A stretch of 64,000 nucleotides of DNA, taken from contig NC_014217.1 of NCBI RefSeq assembly GCF_000092925.1, positions 744,001 to 808,000 on the forward strand, read 5' to 3'. Shown one piece after another: positions 1-8,083 of the stretch. The stretch comes from Ancylobacter novellus DSM 506. GTDB taxonomy: Bacteria > Pseudomonadota > Alphaproteobacteria > Rhizobiales > Xanthobacteraceae. The notes under the pieces are model-generated. The model did not search any database and had not been told where the DNA came from. It saw nothing but the letters and a program-made list of their open reading frames with translations. The position numbers and the translations under genes are program-made. Numbering within the stretch: the stretch's first letter is position 1; each line of letters opens with the position of its first letter.

Positions 1-1
1 C

Positions 2-1699
2 CCGCTCGCCCGCGAGGTGTGGGCGGATGGCGAGAACTGGGAGACCGGCCACTGGCTCACCGGCCGGCTCGGCGCCGCGCCGCTGGCCGAGCTCGCCGCC
101 CGGCTGGCGGCGGATTTCGGCGTCGCGGGCATGGACACGGCGGGCCTGCGCGGCGTCGTCGACGGCTATGTGATCGACCGGCCGATGAGCGCCCGCGCGG
201 CGCTGGAGCCGCTGGCGCGTGCCTTCGCTTTCGACCTCACCGAGCGCGCCGGCGGCCTCGCCTTGCGCCCGCGCGGCGGCAAGGTGCGGGCGGTGCTGAC
301 CGACGAGGAGATCGTCGCCGGCGAGGACGTGCCGGCGCCGCAGATCGTGCGCGCCGCCGAGGGCGAATTGCCGGCGAGCGCGACGCTCGGCTTCATCGAC
401 GGCGCGGCCGACTACCGCCGCGCCACCGCCTCCTCGCGCCGGCTGGCCGGCGGGGCGCGGGCGGAGACCGGGCTCGAAATCGCCATGGTGGTCGATCCCG
501 GCCTCGCCGCTTCGCTGGCGGAGACCTGGCTGCAGGACCAGTGGGCGGGCCGCGACAGCCTGCGCCTCGCCTTGCCGCCCTCGCGCCTCGCGCTGGAGCC
601 GGGCGATGTGGTGCGGCTCGACCGTGACGGGCGTTCGCGCCTCGTCGAGATCACGGCGATCGAGGACCGCGCGGCGCGGATCGTTAGTGCGCGGGGTATC
701 GATCCGGCCGTGTTCGACCTCGCGGTGCGCACCGGCCGCCCGGCGCAGCCGCCACTCCCGCCGAGTGCCGGGCCGCCCGAGGTGATGCTGCTGCATCTGC
801 CCATGCCGGGCAGCGCGGCGGCGCCGGCGCTGGCCTTCATCGGCGCCTTCGTCGCGCCCTGGCCGGGCAGCCTCGCCGTGTGGCGGGCGGTGGACGGGGC
901 GAGCTTCCAGCGCCTCGCCACGCTGGCGGCGCCGGCGGTGATGGGCACGATGCTGACCGCGCTGGCGCCGGGCGAACCCTGGCGCTGGAACCGGACGAGG
1001 CTCGACGTCGAGCTCGACGGGCTGATCGCCGTCGCGCGCGAGGAGGCGGTGCTCGGCGGCGCCAATGCGCTGGCGCTGGTGGCGCCGGACGGCGCGATCG
1101 AGGTGATGCAGTTCACTGAAGCCGAGCTGATCGGCGCGCAGAGCTGGCGGCTGTCCGGCCTGCTGCGCGGCCAGCTCGGCACCGAGGCGAAGGCGGAAGT
1201 CGCGTGGCCCGTGGGCACGCGGGTCGTGCGCCTCGACGCCAACCTGATGCCGGTGGCGAGCGGGCTCGACATGCTCGGGCGCCGGGTCGTCTACCGGGTC
1301 GGGCCGGCCGACCGCGACCATGGCGACGAAGCCGTCACCGAGATCGCCGCCACCATCGGGCCGGTCGCGCTGCGGCCTTTGTCGCCGGTGCAGCCCCGCG
1401 CCCGGCGCACGCCGGCCGGCGTGGAATTGGGCTGGATCCGCCGCACGCGGATCGACGGCGATGCCTGGGACCTCGTCGAGGTGCCGCTCGGCGAGGCCAA
1501 TGAGGCCTATCGGGTGGAGATCCTCGACGGGCCTGCGGTGGTGCGGAGCTTCACCGTCGCCGCGCCGGCGCTGACCTATGCGGCGGCGGACGAGATCGCC
1601 GATTTCGGTGCCGCCCAGCCCTTCCTCGACATCCGCATCGCCCAGCTCTCCACCGCTGTCGGGGCGGGGGAGGCGCTGGAGGCGCGGGTGCGGGTTTGA
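2..1699 (+). CDS. GTA baseplate/tail multidomain protein, C-terminal part (runs off the left edge)
   Basis: The reading frame is already open at base 2 and ends with TGA at 1697-1699, so this is only the last ~565 residues of a larger protein; the GTG at 17 is an internal codon. The content (repeated beta-rich segments, a motif like LRGQLGTE, many Ala/Gly/Arg) resembles the C-terminus of the very large phage-tail protein that ends structural GTA clusters of alphaproteobacteria (the ~1300-residue baseplate 'megatron' protein of Rhodobacter capsulatus GTA). Head-spike and lysis genes downstream support the GTA assignment. It is expected at the tail tip of the particle. The N-terminal TIM-barrel-like part lies outside the window, so the family call rests on the C-terminal part and context. 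Confidence 0.75.
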   Translation, partial: PLAREVWADGENWETGHWLTGRLGAAPLAELAARLAADFGVAGMDTAGLRGVVDGYVIDRPMSARAALEPLARAFAFDLTERAGGLALRPRGGKVRAVLTDEEIVAGEDVPAPQIVRAAEGELPASATLGFIDGAADYRRATASSRRLAGGARAETGLEIAMVVDPGLAASLAETWLQDQWAGRDSLRLALPPSRLALEPGDVVRLDRDGRSRLVEITAIEDRAARIVSARGIDPAVFDLAVRTGRPAQPPLPPSAGPPEVMLLHLPMPGSAAAPALAFIGAFVAPWPGSLAVWRAVDGASFQRLATLAAPAVMGTMLTALAPGEPWRWNRTRLDVELDGLIAVAREEAVLGGANALALVAPDGAIEVMQFTEAELIGAQSWRLSGLLRGQLGTEAKAEVAWPVGTRVVRLDANLMPVASGLDMLGRRVVYRVGPADRDHGDEAVTEIAATIGPVALRPLSPVQPRARRTPAGVELGWIRRTRIDGDAWDLVEVPLGEANEAYRVEILDGPAVVRSFTVAAPALTYAAADEIADFGAAQPFLDIRIAQLSTAVGAGEALEARVRV

Positions 1700-1743
1700 C
1701 GAAGTTCCAGAAGGAGTGGGTAGGCGCTCTGCCCCCCGCACAC

Positions 1744-1827
1744 CGTCATGCCCGGCCCTGGGCCGGGCATCCACGCCTTCCTCCACGTCCCAAGTCGTGG
1801 ATGGCCGGGCCAAGCCCGGCCATGACG
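1744..1827. repeat. dispersed palindromic repeat, 'cgtcatg...catgacg' family
   Basis: The unit is bounded by CGTCATG and CATGACG and contains two GC hairpins (CCCGGCCCTGGGCCGGG and GGCCGGGCCAAGCCCGGCC) around a short centre containing CCACGCCTTC and AGTCGTGGAT. The same architecture recurs at 25081-25175 and 58931-59048. It lies in the gap after the GTA baseplate gene. Confidence 0.8.
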
Positions 1828-1850
1828 GCGCGACATGGATGCCTGTTTCA

Positions 1851-1971
1851 CCTCTCCCCGACGGGGAGAGGTCGCCGCGCAGCGGCGGGTGAGGGGGAGG
1901 GCCGCCAACCCCTGTGTCTCATTCCTTCGCACCTTCCCCCTCACCCCAACCCTCTCCCCGACGGGGAGAGG
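1851..1971. repeat. paired 'cctctccccgacggggagagg' palindromic repeat
   Basis: Two copies of the 21-base palindrome (1851-1871 and 1951-1971) flank inverted GTGAGGGGGAGG/CCTTCCCCCTCAC segments, so the whole 120 bp can fold on itself. A related unit is at 24891-25000. With the preceding repeat it fills the 292-bp gap before the DUF2793 gene; no gene is visible in that gap. Confidence 0.75.
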
Positions 1972-1991
1972 GAGTGCGGCCGGAGCCCTCG

Positions 1992-2681
1992 ATGTCGGAA
2001 CTGACCCCCCATCTCGCGCTGCCGCTGCTGGCGGCGGCGCAGGCGCAGAAGCACGTCACCCATAACGAGGCGCTGCTGCTGCTCGATGCCGCCGCGCAGC
2101 TCGCCGTGCTCGACCGCACCCGCACCGCGCCGCCCTCCGCCCCCACGCCGGGCGACCGGCACATCGTGGCCGCCGGCGCCGGCGGCGACTGGGCCGGGCA
2201 CGTGGGCGAGATCGCGCTCTACGATTCCGGCTGGCGGTTCCTCGTGCCCCGCGCGGGCTGGCGCGCCTATCTCGCCGCCGAGCGCCGCACGCTGCTGCAT
2301 GACGGGACCAATTGGGTCGACATGCTCGCGGGCACGCCGTCCGGCGGCACCGCCACGCTGCGGGCGGTGGAGGAGGAACTGGTGCTCGCGGGCGCCTTCG
2401 TCGCCTCGTCCATCGTCATCCCCAACCGCGCCATCTGCCTTTCCGTCGCCAGCCGCACCGTCGCGGCGGTGACCGGCGCCACCGCCTATGAGGTCGGCAT
2501 CGCCGGGGAGACGTCGAAGTTCGGCGGCTCGCTCGGCGTCGCCCTGGGCGCGACCAATATCGGCGTGATCGGCCCGCAGGCCTTCTACGCCGACACGCCG
2601 CTGCGCATCACCGCGCTGGGCGGCGCCTTCACCGGCGGGCGCGTGCGGCTCGTCCTCTCCTACTTCGCCTTCGGCATCTGA
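1992..2681 (+). CDS. DUF2793 protein, probable GTA tail-fibre component
   Basis: The 229-residue protein begins MSELTPHLALPLLAAAQAQK and carries the segment KHVTHNEALLLLDAA and the motif GWRAYLAAE followed by LLHDGTNW, which are characteristic of DUF2793. The open frame extends upstream to 1914 through a palindromic repeat, so ATG 1992 at the conserved N-terminus is the more credible start. The C-terminal ~90 residues form a beta-rich domain ending LVLSYFAFGI. In R. capsulatus a DUF2793 protein is a GTA tail fibre encoded away from the main cluster; here it sits between the baseplate gene and the spike genes. Function by family and context only. Confidence 0.75.
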   Translation: MSELTPHLALPLLAAAQAQKHVTHNEALLLLDAAAQLAVLDRTRTAPPSAPTPGDRHIVAAGAGGDWAGHVGEIALYDSGWRFLVPRAGWRAYLAAERRTLLHDGTNWVDMLAGTPSGGTATLRAVEEELVLAGAFVASSIVIPNRAICLSVASRTVAAVTGATAYEVGIAGETSKFGGSLGVALGATNIGVIGPQAFYADTPLRITALGGAFTGGRVRLVLSYFAFGI

Positions 2682-2692
2682 CGGAGATTCCC

Positions 2693-2998
2693 ATGCCCTA
2701 TGATTCCGCCAAGGATCCCTGGCGCCGCCGCGCCATGTCGCCGGCCGGCCTCGGCCGCACCGGCGCGCCGGTGACGCCGAGCGACGCGGACGACCTGCCG
2801 CGCTATGCGCGCCTGCGCGTCTTCGCCCCGGCGACGCTGACGAGCGCGGAGATCCGCATCCTCACCGTCGACGCCGCCGACGGCGCGCCGCTGACGCTGC
2901 CGCTCAGCCCCGGGCAGGTGAGCGTGCTGGAATTCATCGTGCGGCGCGTGCTGGCGACCGGCACCACGGCCGGCCTCGTCATCCACCGGATCGACTGA
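2693..2998 (+). CDS. GTA head-spike base protein (RCAP_rcc01079 family)
   Basis: The 101-residue protein begins 11 bases after the DUF2793 stop. It starts MPYDSAKDPWRRR and has a compact beta-rich core with DLPRYARLRVFAP and GQVSVLEFIVRRV segments. Length and layout match the small spike-base protein of the R. capsulatus head spikes (rcc01079), which anchors the spike to the capsid. The spike-fibre gene follows after one base, the same order as rcc01079-rcc01080. Recognition is from memory of the family plus gene order. Confidence 0.7.
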   Translation: MPYDSAKDPWRRRAMSPAGLGRTGAPVTPSDADDLPRYARLRVFAPATLTSAEIRILTVDAADGAPLTLPLSPGQVSVLEFIVRRVLATGTTAGLVIHRID

Positions 2999-2999
2999 G

Positions 3000-3875
3000 A
3001 TGGCGGCACGCTTCGGTCTCGGTCTCGATCTTCCGCATCGGCACGCGCATGGCGCCGCCCCGCCGCTGGAGCCGCTGGCGGCGCAGCTCTACGCCGCCTA
3101 CGGGCTGTGCCGGCTGGTCTCGGCCTATGCCGGGCCGTGCGTGCGGGTGCGGCGGTCGAGCGACAATGCCCAGCTCGACATCGGCTTCGCCGGCGGGCTG
3201 ATCGACGTCCCGGCGCTGCTCGCCTTCGTCGGTACGACGAGCGGCACCGTCGCCACCTGGTACGACCAGAGCGGCAATGGCCGCCATGCCGGGCAGGGTA
3301 GCGCCGCCTCGCAGCCGCGCCTCGTCAATGCCGGCGTGCTCGATGTCGGCCCGAGCGGCCGGCCGGTGCTGGTGTTCGACGGCGTCAACGACTGGCTGGC
3401 GCCGGCCTCGGCCCAGGGCTTCGCCCGCAACACCGGCCATGTGACGGTCGCCATCGCCGCCCAGCCGGTGCTGAACGACAACGAGTTCCTTTTCATGTGC
3501 CTGAACGCCTCCGGCGCGCACCGCGCCAGCCTCTGCCTGCCGCCCGCGACCAATCTCGTGCAGGCGATCGGCACGCGGATCGACGGCGCGGCGAACCAGT
3601 CCTTTGGCCGCGACCGCGGGAGCGGCAGCAAGCGCTTCATCGCGCGCTTCCGCTATGGCGAGGGGCAGGGCGACATCGCCGTCGACGGCGCGGTGACGAC
3701 CAGCGGCTTCCATGACGCCGGCCTGACCAGCGACACCGACCCGGCGACCTCGCTGCGCATCGGCTCGGCCTGGAGCGATCTCTACTTCACCGGCAGCATG
3801 TCGACGCTGGTGCTCGCCCGCGCCGCACTCGACATGGCGAGCCTCGACGCCGCGCTGGCGCGCACCATGCCGTAA
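3000..3875 (+). CDS. GTA head-spike fibre with arabinofuranosidase-B/LamG-like fold
   Basis: The 291-residue protein has, at residues ~36-100, the signature of the AbfB catalytic-type/LamG-like domain: LVSAYAGPCVRVRRSSD (39-55), then WYDQSGNGRHAGQ (87-99). This jelly-roll fold binds or cleaves polysaccharide. In R. capsulatus the second spike gene (rcc01080) helps the particle stick to the recipient capsule. ATG 3000 lies one base after the spike-base stop (TGA 2996-2998), so the two are cotranscribed. Whether it is an enzyme or a lectin-like adhesin cannot be decided here. It is the part most likely to set recipient range. Confidence 0.7.
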   Translation: MAARFGLGLDLPHRHAHGAAPPLEPLAAQLYAAYGLCRLVSAYAGPCVRVRRSSDNAQLDIGFAGGLIDVPALLAFVGTTSGTVATWYDQSGNGRHAGQGSAASQPRLVNAGVLDVGPSGRPVLVFDGVNDWLAPASAQGFARNTGHVTVAIAAQPVLNDNEFLFMCLNASGAHRASLCLPPATNLVQAIGTRIDGAANQSFGRDRGSGSKRFIARFRYGEGQGDIAVDGAVTTSGFHDAGLTSDTDPATSLRIGSAWSDLYFTGSMSTLVLARAALDMASLDAALARTMP

Positions 3876-3882
3876 GCGGCGA

Positions 3883-4224
3883 CTATTCGGCGGCCGGGGG
3901 CGTGACCGCGGCCGTGGCCGGCTTGGGCGCGAAACGGCGCTGTGTGTTGGCCATGACCGAGGCCATGCGCTCGTAATGCTGAAGCCGGGCGATCTCGGCG
4001 TTGAGGCGATCGATCTCGTCGCCGATGGACCGGCAGATCGCCTGGTAGCTCTCGCGCGTCACCCGGTCGCGCATATAGGCGACCTCGTCGCGCGCGTGTT
4101 CGGCGCCCTTGAGCACGAAGGGCGCGGCCGCGAGAAGGGCCTCCGCCTGCACCTGTCCCGAGGTCTTTCGCGCATCGTCGAAGATGCTCCTCAGGTCGTC
4201 GACCAACCGATCCGCCGTCGCCAT
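3883..4224 (-). CDS. hypothetical small helical protein
   Basis: This 113-residue protein begins MATADRLVDDLRSIFDDARK and is almost entirely helical and charged, with a predicted coiled-coil stretch around residues 60-90 (IGDEIDRLNAEIARLQHYER), then a disordered Pro/Ala tail. I do not recognise the family. The open frame continues far upstream, but that part is antisense to the muramidase gene, so ATG 4224 is chosen. It is the only gene on this strand inside the GTA stretch and ends 8 bases from the spike-fibre stop, so it is probably not part of the particle operon. The upstream region (4225-4365) is AT-richer and probably holds promoters for both directions. Confidence 0.6.
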   Translation of the reverse strand: MATADRLVDDLRSIFDDARKTSGQVQAEALLAAAPFVLKGAEHARDEVAYMRDRVTRESYQAICRSIGDEIDRLNAEIARLQHYERMASVMANTQRRFAPKPATAAVTPPAAE

Positions 4225-4365
4225 TTGAGCCGGGCCCCCGTTGTCCTTACGAAAATCGTCCTTGAAATCTGCGAACTTTGCAAGTTTTCGAAAATAGAAC
4301 TTGATTCGGCCTGGGCCAGTTCCCTGCCGCGGACGCGATTCCTTCAGCAAAATCCGGAGACGTTC

Positions 4366-5163
4366 ATGACCGCGTCGAGCTTCGACGAGGCGCCGAAACG
4401 CGTGCTCGTGCATGAGGGTGGCTATGCCGACCACCCCGCCGATCCCGGCGGGGCGACGATGCGCGGCGTCACCCAGCGCGTCTATGACGGCTGGCGTCGC
4501 CGGCGCGCCCTGCCGGTGCGCTCGGTGCGGCTGATCGAGCCCGGCGAGATCGAGGCGATCTACCGGCTGCAATATTGGGACGCGGTGCGGGCGGACGATC
4601 TGCCGGCCGGGCTCGACTATGGCGTGTTCGACGCGGCGGTGCATTCCGGCCCCGGCCAGGCGGCGAAATGGCTGCAACGCGCGCTCGGCGTCACCGCCGA
4701 CGGGCAGGTTGGCGAGGCGACGCTGGCGGCGCTGGAGGGGCAGCGGGCGGCGGGTCTGATCGACGGCGTGTGCGAGCGGCGCCTCGCCATGCTCCGGGGG
4801 CTGCGGACCTTCCCGACCTTCGGCGCCGGCTGGACCCGGCGCGTCGGCGAGGTGCGCGCGGCGGCCAGGGCCATGGTGGCGGAGTGCGCCGCGCCGGCGC
4901 CGCTGCCACAGGCGCGCGGCAGCGCCAAGGCGCCGGCGGCCGACACGCGGCTCTCGCGCACGCCGGAAGGGGCGGGCGGCATCCTCGCCGGCGGGGCGGG
5001 CCTCGGCGCGGTGATCGCCGAGCAGGCCGACCGGCTGGCGCCGCTGGCCGACTTCGCCGCGCCGCTGCGCTGGGCCTTCGCGGCCCTGATGCTGGCCGGC
5101 ATCGCGCTGACGCTGCACGGCACGCTCAGGCGCATCCGCGCCGGGGAGGGCGCGCCGTGCTGA
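4366..5163 (+). CDS. GH108-type muramidase (GTA/prophage endolysin) with C-terminal membrane segment
   Basis: A 265-residue peptidoglycan hydrolase. The catalytic motif VLVHEGGYADHPADPGG puts the general-acid Glu at residue 17, followed by GATMRGVTQ and LDYGVFDAAVHSGPGQAAKW, all standard for glycoside hydrolase family 108. A peptidoglycan-binding_3 segment (LQRALGVTADGQVGEATL) follows. The last ~40 residues contain one transmembrane helix (WAFAALMLAGIALTLHG), so the enzyme may be membrane-tethered. ATG 4366 is chosen because the family starts just before the EGGY motif. It heads the lysis cassette with two spanin genes overlapping its 3' end, consistent with release of GTA particles by host lysis. 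Confidence 0.85.
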   Translation: MTASSFDEAPKRVLVHEGGYADHPADPGGATMRGVTQRVYDGWRRRRALPVRSVRLIEPGEIEAIYRLQYWDAVRADDLPAGLDYGVFDAAVHSGPGQAAKWLQRALGVTADGQVGEATLAALEGQRAAGLIDGVCERRLAMLRGLRTFPTFGAGWTRRVGEVRAAARAMVAECAAPAPLPQARGSAKAPAADTRLSRTPEGAGGILAGGAGLGAVIAEQADRLAPLADFAAPLRWAFAALMLAGIALTLHGTLRRIRAGEGAPC

Positions 5164-5405
5164 GCCTCGTCTCGCTCCTCGCCAGCCCGCTCGGCCGCAT
5201 CGCCGGGCTGGTGCTGCTCGCCGGTGTCGCGGCGGGCGCGATCTATCTCAAGGGGCGCATGGAAGGCCGGGCGGCCTGTCTCGCGCAAGGAGAACGCGAT
5301 GTGCTGGAGACCATCGAGCGCGCGGACCGCGCGCGTGCTGCTGCTGGGCGCCGCGATGCCGATGCTGGCCGCCTGCGCGACGACGACGCCTTCCGCCGCG
5401 ACTAG
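5157..5405 (+). CDS. inner-membrane spanin-like protein (Rz-type)
   Basis: Start is GTG 5157, overlapping the muramidase stop by 7 bases. The 82-residue product has one N-terminal transmembrane segment (IAGLVLLAGVAAGAIYL) followed by a short charged helix rich in Glu, Arg and Ala, and ends in DDAFRRD. This is the topology of an i-spanin. It is shorter than typical Rz (~150 residues). A lipoprotein gene is embedded in its second half in another frame, the classic Rz/Rz1 arrangement. Assigned by topology and position; no sequence homology was tested. Confidence 0.6.
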   Translation: MLSLVSLLASPLGRIAGLVLLAGVAAGAIYLKGRMEGRAACLAQGERDVLETIERADRARAAAGRRDADAGRLRDDDAFRRD

Positions 5406-5538
5406 GGGCGCCTGCGGCGCCTTCCGGCCGATCTCCTGGGCCAGCGCCGACACCGACCCGACCATCCGCCAGGTGAAGGCGCACAATGCGGTGGGGCGGG
5501 AGCTGTGCGGGTGGCGGGGGCCGCGCGCTACCTCTTGA
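5299..5538 (+). CDS. outer-membrane spanin-like lipoprotein (Rz1-type), embedded in the preceding gene
   Basis: ATG 5299 is preceded by AAGGAG at 5287-5292 with good spacing. The 79-residue product has a signal peptide with a lipobox ending in LAAC (Cys26), so it is a predicted lipoprotein. The mature part contains ISWASADTDPTIRQVKAHN and a C-terminal RELCGW, a motif common in small lipoproteins next to phage lysozymes. The first 107 bases overlap the i-spanin gene in a different frame. It would act with the inner-membrane partner to disrupt the outer membrane during lysis. Easy for gene callers to miss because of the overlap. Confidence 0.65.
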   Translation: MCWRPSSARTARVLLLGAAMPMLAACATTTPSAATRGACGAFRPISWASADTDPTIRQVKAHNAVGRELCGWRGPRATS

Positions 5539-5562
5539 GCGCCTGGACCCCAATCCCTCTTC

Positions 5563-5656
5563 CCTCATCCCCGGGCTTGACCTGGGGACCCAGTCTTCGT
5601 GCCGCAAGGTCGTACGGCTGGAATCTGGGTGGCCGGGTCAAGCCCGGCCATGAGGG
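5563..5656. repeat. dispersed palindromic repeat, 'cctcatccccggg...catgaggg' family
   Basis: Starts CCTCATCCCCGGGCTTGAC and ends GGTCAAGCCCGGCCATGAGG, with an internal GGGACCCAG/CTGGGT match. A near copy is at 7853-7937 and a half copy lies inside ccmH. It fills much of the gap between the lysis cassette and the feuP-like gene, where it may act as a bidirectional stop. Confidence 0.8.
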
Positions 5657-5752
5657 CGTGATGAATGGTGCCCGCACCTGACATCCGCGCCGCGCAATGG
5701 CATTCTCCCCGCGCCGCGCCGACCCCGCGCGGCGTCGCGTTGAGGAATTGCC

Positions 5753-6454
5753 GTGCGCCTGCTCGTTGTCGAGGACGATCCCGATCTCAACCGCCAGATG
5801 GTCGAGGCGCTGACCGACGCCGGCTACGCCGTCGACCGCGCCTATGACGGCGAGGAGGGCCATTTCCTCGGCGAGACCGAGCCCTATGACGCCATCGTGC
5901 TCGATATCGGCCTGCCGAAGATGGACGGGCTCTCGGTGCTGGAAGCCTGGCGGCGCGAGGGGCGCAAGATGCCGGTGCTCATCCTCACCGCGCGCGACCG
6001 CTGGAGCGACAAGGTGCAGGGCTTCGACGCCGGCGCCGACGATTATGTGGCGAAGCCCTTCCACATGGAGGAGGTGCTGGCGCGCATCCGCGCGCTGCTG
6101 CGCCGCTCCGCCGGCCATGCCGCGAGCGAACTGACCTGCGGGCCGGTGATGCTGGACACGCGCTCCGGCCGGGTGACGGTGGACGGCCGGCAGGTGAAGC
6201 TCACATCGCACGAGCACCGCCTGCTCGCCTATCTCATGCACCATTCCGGCCGCGTGGTCTCGCGCACCGAGCTGGTCGAGCATCTCTACGATCAGGACTT
6301 CGACCGCGATTCCAACACGATCGAAGTCTTTGTCGGAAGATTGCGCAAGAAGCTCGACGTCGAGGTGATCCAGACCGTGCGCGGCCTCGGCTATCTGCTG
6401 GTGCCGCCCGAGGCGCCGCGTCAGGAGACGCAGTCCAAGGGAACGCCCGGCTGA
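5753..6454 (+). CDS. feuP: OmpR/PhoB-family response regulator, FeuP type
   Basis: A 233-residue DNA-binding response regulator. The receiver domain (1-~115) has the acidic pair in VVEDDPDL, phospho-acceptor Asp51 (IVLDIGLP), Thr79 and Lys101 (VAKPF). The C-terminal winged helix includes SHEHRLLAYLMHH and FDRDSNTIEVFVGRLRKK. This wording closely matches FeuP of Rhizobiaceae/Brucellaceae, a regulator tied to iron uptake in Rhizobium leguminosarum and cyclic-glucan export in Sinorhizobium. GTG 5753 is the start because it gives the conserved N-terminus. Its stop overlaps the ATG of the kinase. Targets in this organism are unknown. Confidence 0.85.
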   Translation: MRLLVVEDDPDLNRQMVEALTDAGYAVDRAYDGEEGHFLGETEPYDAIVLDIGLPKMDGLSVLEAWRREGRKMPVLILTARDRWSDKVQGFDAGADDYVAKPFHMEEVLARIRALLRRSAGHAASELTCGPVMLDTRSGRVTVDGRQVKLTSHEHRLLAYLMHHSGRVVSRTELVEHLYDQDFDRDSNTIEVFVGRLRKKLDVEVIQTVRGLGYLLVPPEAPRQETQSKGTPG

Positions 6455-7827
6455 TGCGCGCCGGCTCGCTGGCGCTACGCCTCTTCATCTCGGCGACGGT
6501 GATCAGCGCCGCCGTGCTGCTGGTCACCGGCTTCGCCCTGCACTCGGTCTATCGCGACGCGGTGGAGCGCGCCTTCGACCAGCGGCTCGACGTCTATCTC
6601 AAGACCATCGTCGCGGACGTCGCCAATTCCACCGCCGGCTCCATGCCGGAGCCGACCACGCTCGGCGATCCGCTGTTCAACTTCCCCATCTCCGGCTGGT
6701 ACTGGCAGATCACCCGCACCGACGGACCGGCGCGGCAGGTGAAGACCTCGCGCTCCATGCCCGAGGGCAAGCTGCCGCTGCTGTTCGAGCGGCAGGACAA
6801 GCCCGAGCTCACCGGCATGCGCGAGGGCTACGCCAAGGGCCCGTCCAACCAGAATCTGCGCATCGTCGAGCGCATGGTCGATCTCGGCGAGGACGGCAAT
6901 TACGCGGTCGCCGTCGCCGCCGATGCCGGCGAGATCGAGAACGAGGTCGAGGCCTTCGACTACGCGCTGGCGGTGACGCTGGCCGCGCTCGGCGCCGCCT
7001 TCCTGCTCACCCTCGTCTTCCAGGTGCTGTTCGGGCTGCGGCCGCTGAAGCGCATGCTGAACGCGCTGCACGCGGTGCGCGCCGGCAAGGCCGACCGGCT
7101 CGAAGGCGACTATCCGGTCGAGATTGCCCCGCTCGCCGCCGAGGTGAACGCGCTGATCGACACCAACCGCGAGATCGTCGAGCGCGCCCGCACCCATGTC
7201 GGCAACCTCGCCCATGCGCTGAAGACGCCGATCTCCGTCCTCCAGAACGAGGCGGCGCGCGCACCCGACGATCCGCTCGCCGCCAAGGTGGGCGAGCAGA
7301 CCGAGCTGATGAAGGGCCAGGTGGCGCATCATCTGGAGCGGGCGCGGATCGCCGCCCGCGCCTCGGTCGTCACCAATGTGGAGGAGGTCGAGCCGGTGGT
7401 GGAGCGGCTCGCCGGCACCCTCGCCAAGGTCTACCGTTCCAAGGGCGTCGATATAGAGGCGCAGGTGGCGCCCGGCCTGCGCTTCCGCGGCGAGCGGCAG
7501 GACCTGGAGGAGATCCTCGGCAACCTCGTCGACAATGGCTGCAAATGGGCCCGCTCCCGCGTCGAGATCGCCGCCGCGCCGGTGCCCGCAGTGAGCGGGG
7601 AACGGGCCTTCTTCGAGCTCACCATCGACGATGACGGGCCGGGCCTCACCCCCGACCAGCAGGCCGAGGCGCTCAAGCGCGGCAAGCGGCTCGACGAGAC
7701 CAAGCCCGGCTCGGGGCTCGGGCTTTCCATCGTGGCGGAGCTGGCGGGGCTCTATGGCGGGCGGCTCACCCTCGGCCGCGCGCCGCTGGGGGGCCTGCGC
7801 TGCGTGGTGCGGCTGCCGGCGGCGTGA
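6454..7827 (+). CDS. feuQ: sensor histidine kinase, FeuQ/PhoQ type
   Basis: A 457-residue membrane kinase translated from ATG 6454, overlapping the regulator stop. It has a transmembrane helix at ~10-32, a periplasmic sensor of ~135 residues, a second helix at ~168-195, a HAMP region (LRPLKRMLNALHAV), the H-box NLAHALKTPISVL with His254, N-box NLVDNGCKWA, and G boxes DDGPGL and GSGLGLSIVAEL. ALKTP rather than the usual ELRTP in the H-box is typical of the PhoQ group. It should phosphorylate the FeuP-like regulator. The signal it senses cannot be read from the sequence. Confidence 0.85.
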   Translation: MRAGSLALRLFISATVISAAVLLVTGFALHSVYRDAVERAFDQRLDVYLKTIVADVANSTAGSMPEPTTLGDPLFNFPISGWYWQITRTDGPARQVKTSRSMPEGKLPLLFERQDKPELTGMREGYAKGPSNQNLRIVERMVDLGEDGNYAVAVAADAGEIENEVEAFDYALAVTLAALGAAFLLTLVFQVLFGLRPLKRMLNALHAVRAGKADRLEGDYPVEIAPLAAEVNALIDTNREIVERARTHVGNLAHALKTPISVLQNEAARAPDDPLAAKVGEQTELMKGQVAHHLERARIAARASVVTNVEEVEPVVERLAGTLAKVYRSKGVDIEAQVAPGLRFRGERQDLEEILGNLVDNGCKWARSRVEIAAAPVPAVSGERAFFELTIDDDGPGLTPDQQAEALKRGKRLDETKPGSGLGLSIVAELAGLYGGRLTLGRAPLGGLRCVVRLPAA

Positions 7828-7852
7828 GCGTCTGCCCGTCGTTTCTTTCTTC

Positions 7853-7937
7853 CCTCATCCCCGGGCTTGACCCGGGGACCCAGCCTTTCCGCCTGCACCC
7901 GGTCACTGGGTGGCCGGGTCAAGCCCGGCCATGAGGG
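7853..7937. repeat. dispersed palindromic repeat, 'cctcatccccggg...catgaggg' family
   Basis: Second copy of the 5563-5656 family: CCTCATCCCCGGGCTTGAC at the left and GGTCAAGCCCGGCCATGAGG at the right, with a variable centre. It lies 26 bases after the kinase stop. Confidence 0.8.
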
Positions 7938-8083
7938 CGAGAGGGAGGCCGCCGCCCGCCCGGACTCAATTCTGAACCAGACCCGAAGGTGCCCCGATAT
8001 AGGTGACGCAGCCGCGGTTTCGCCCTATTCCTCTCGCTTGGTGCGGGCGACAATATCGTGACCGAGCTGAGGGGACTAGATTC

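Noticed and set aside
3976..4365. Upstream extension of the GH108 frame
   Set aside because: It is antisense to the small hypothetical gene and lacks family similarity; the muramidase motif begins shortly after ATG 4366.
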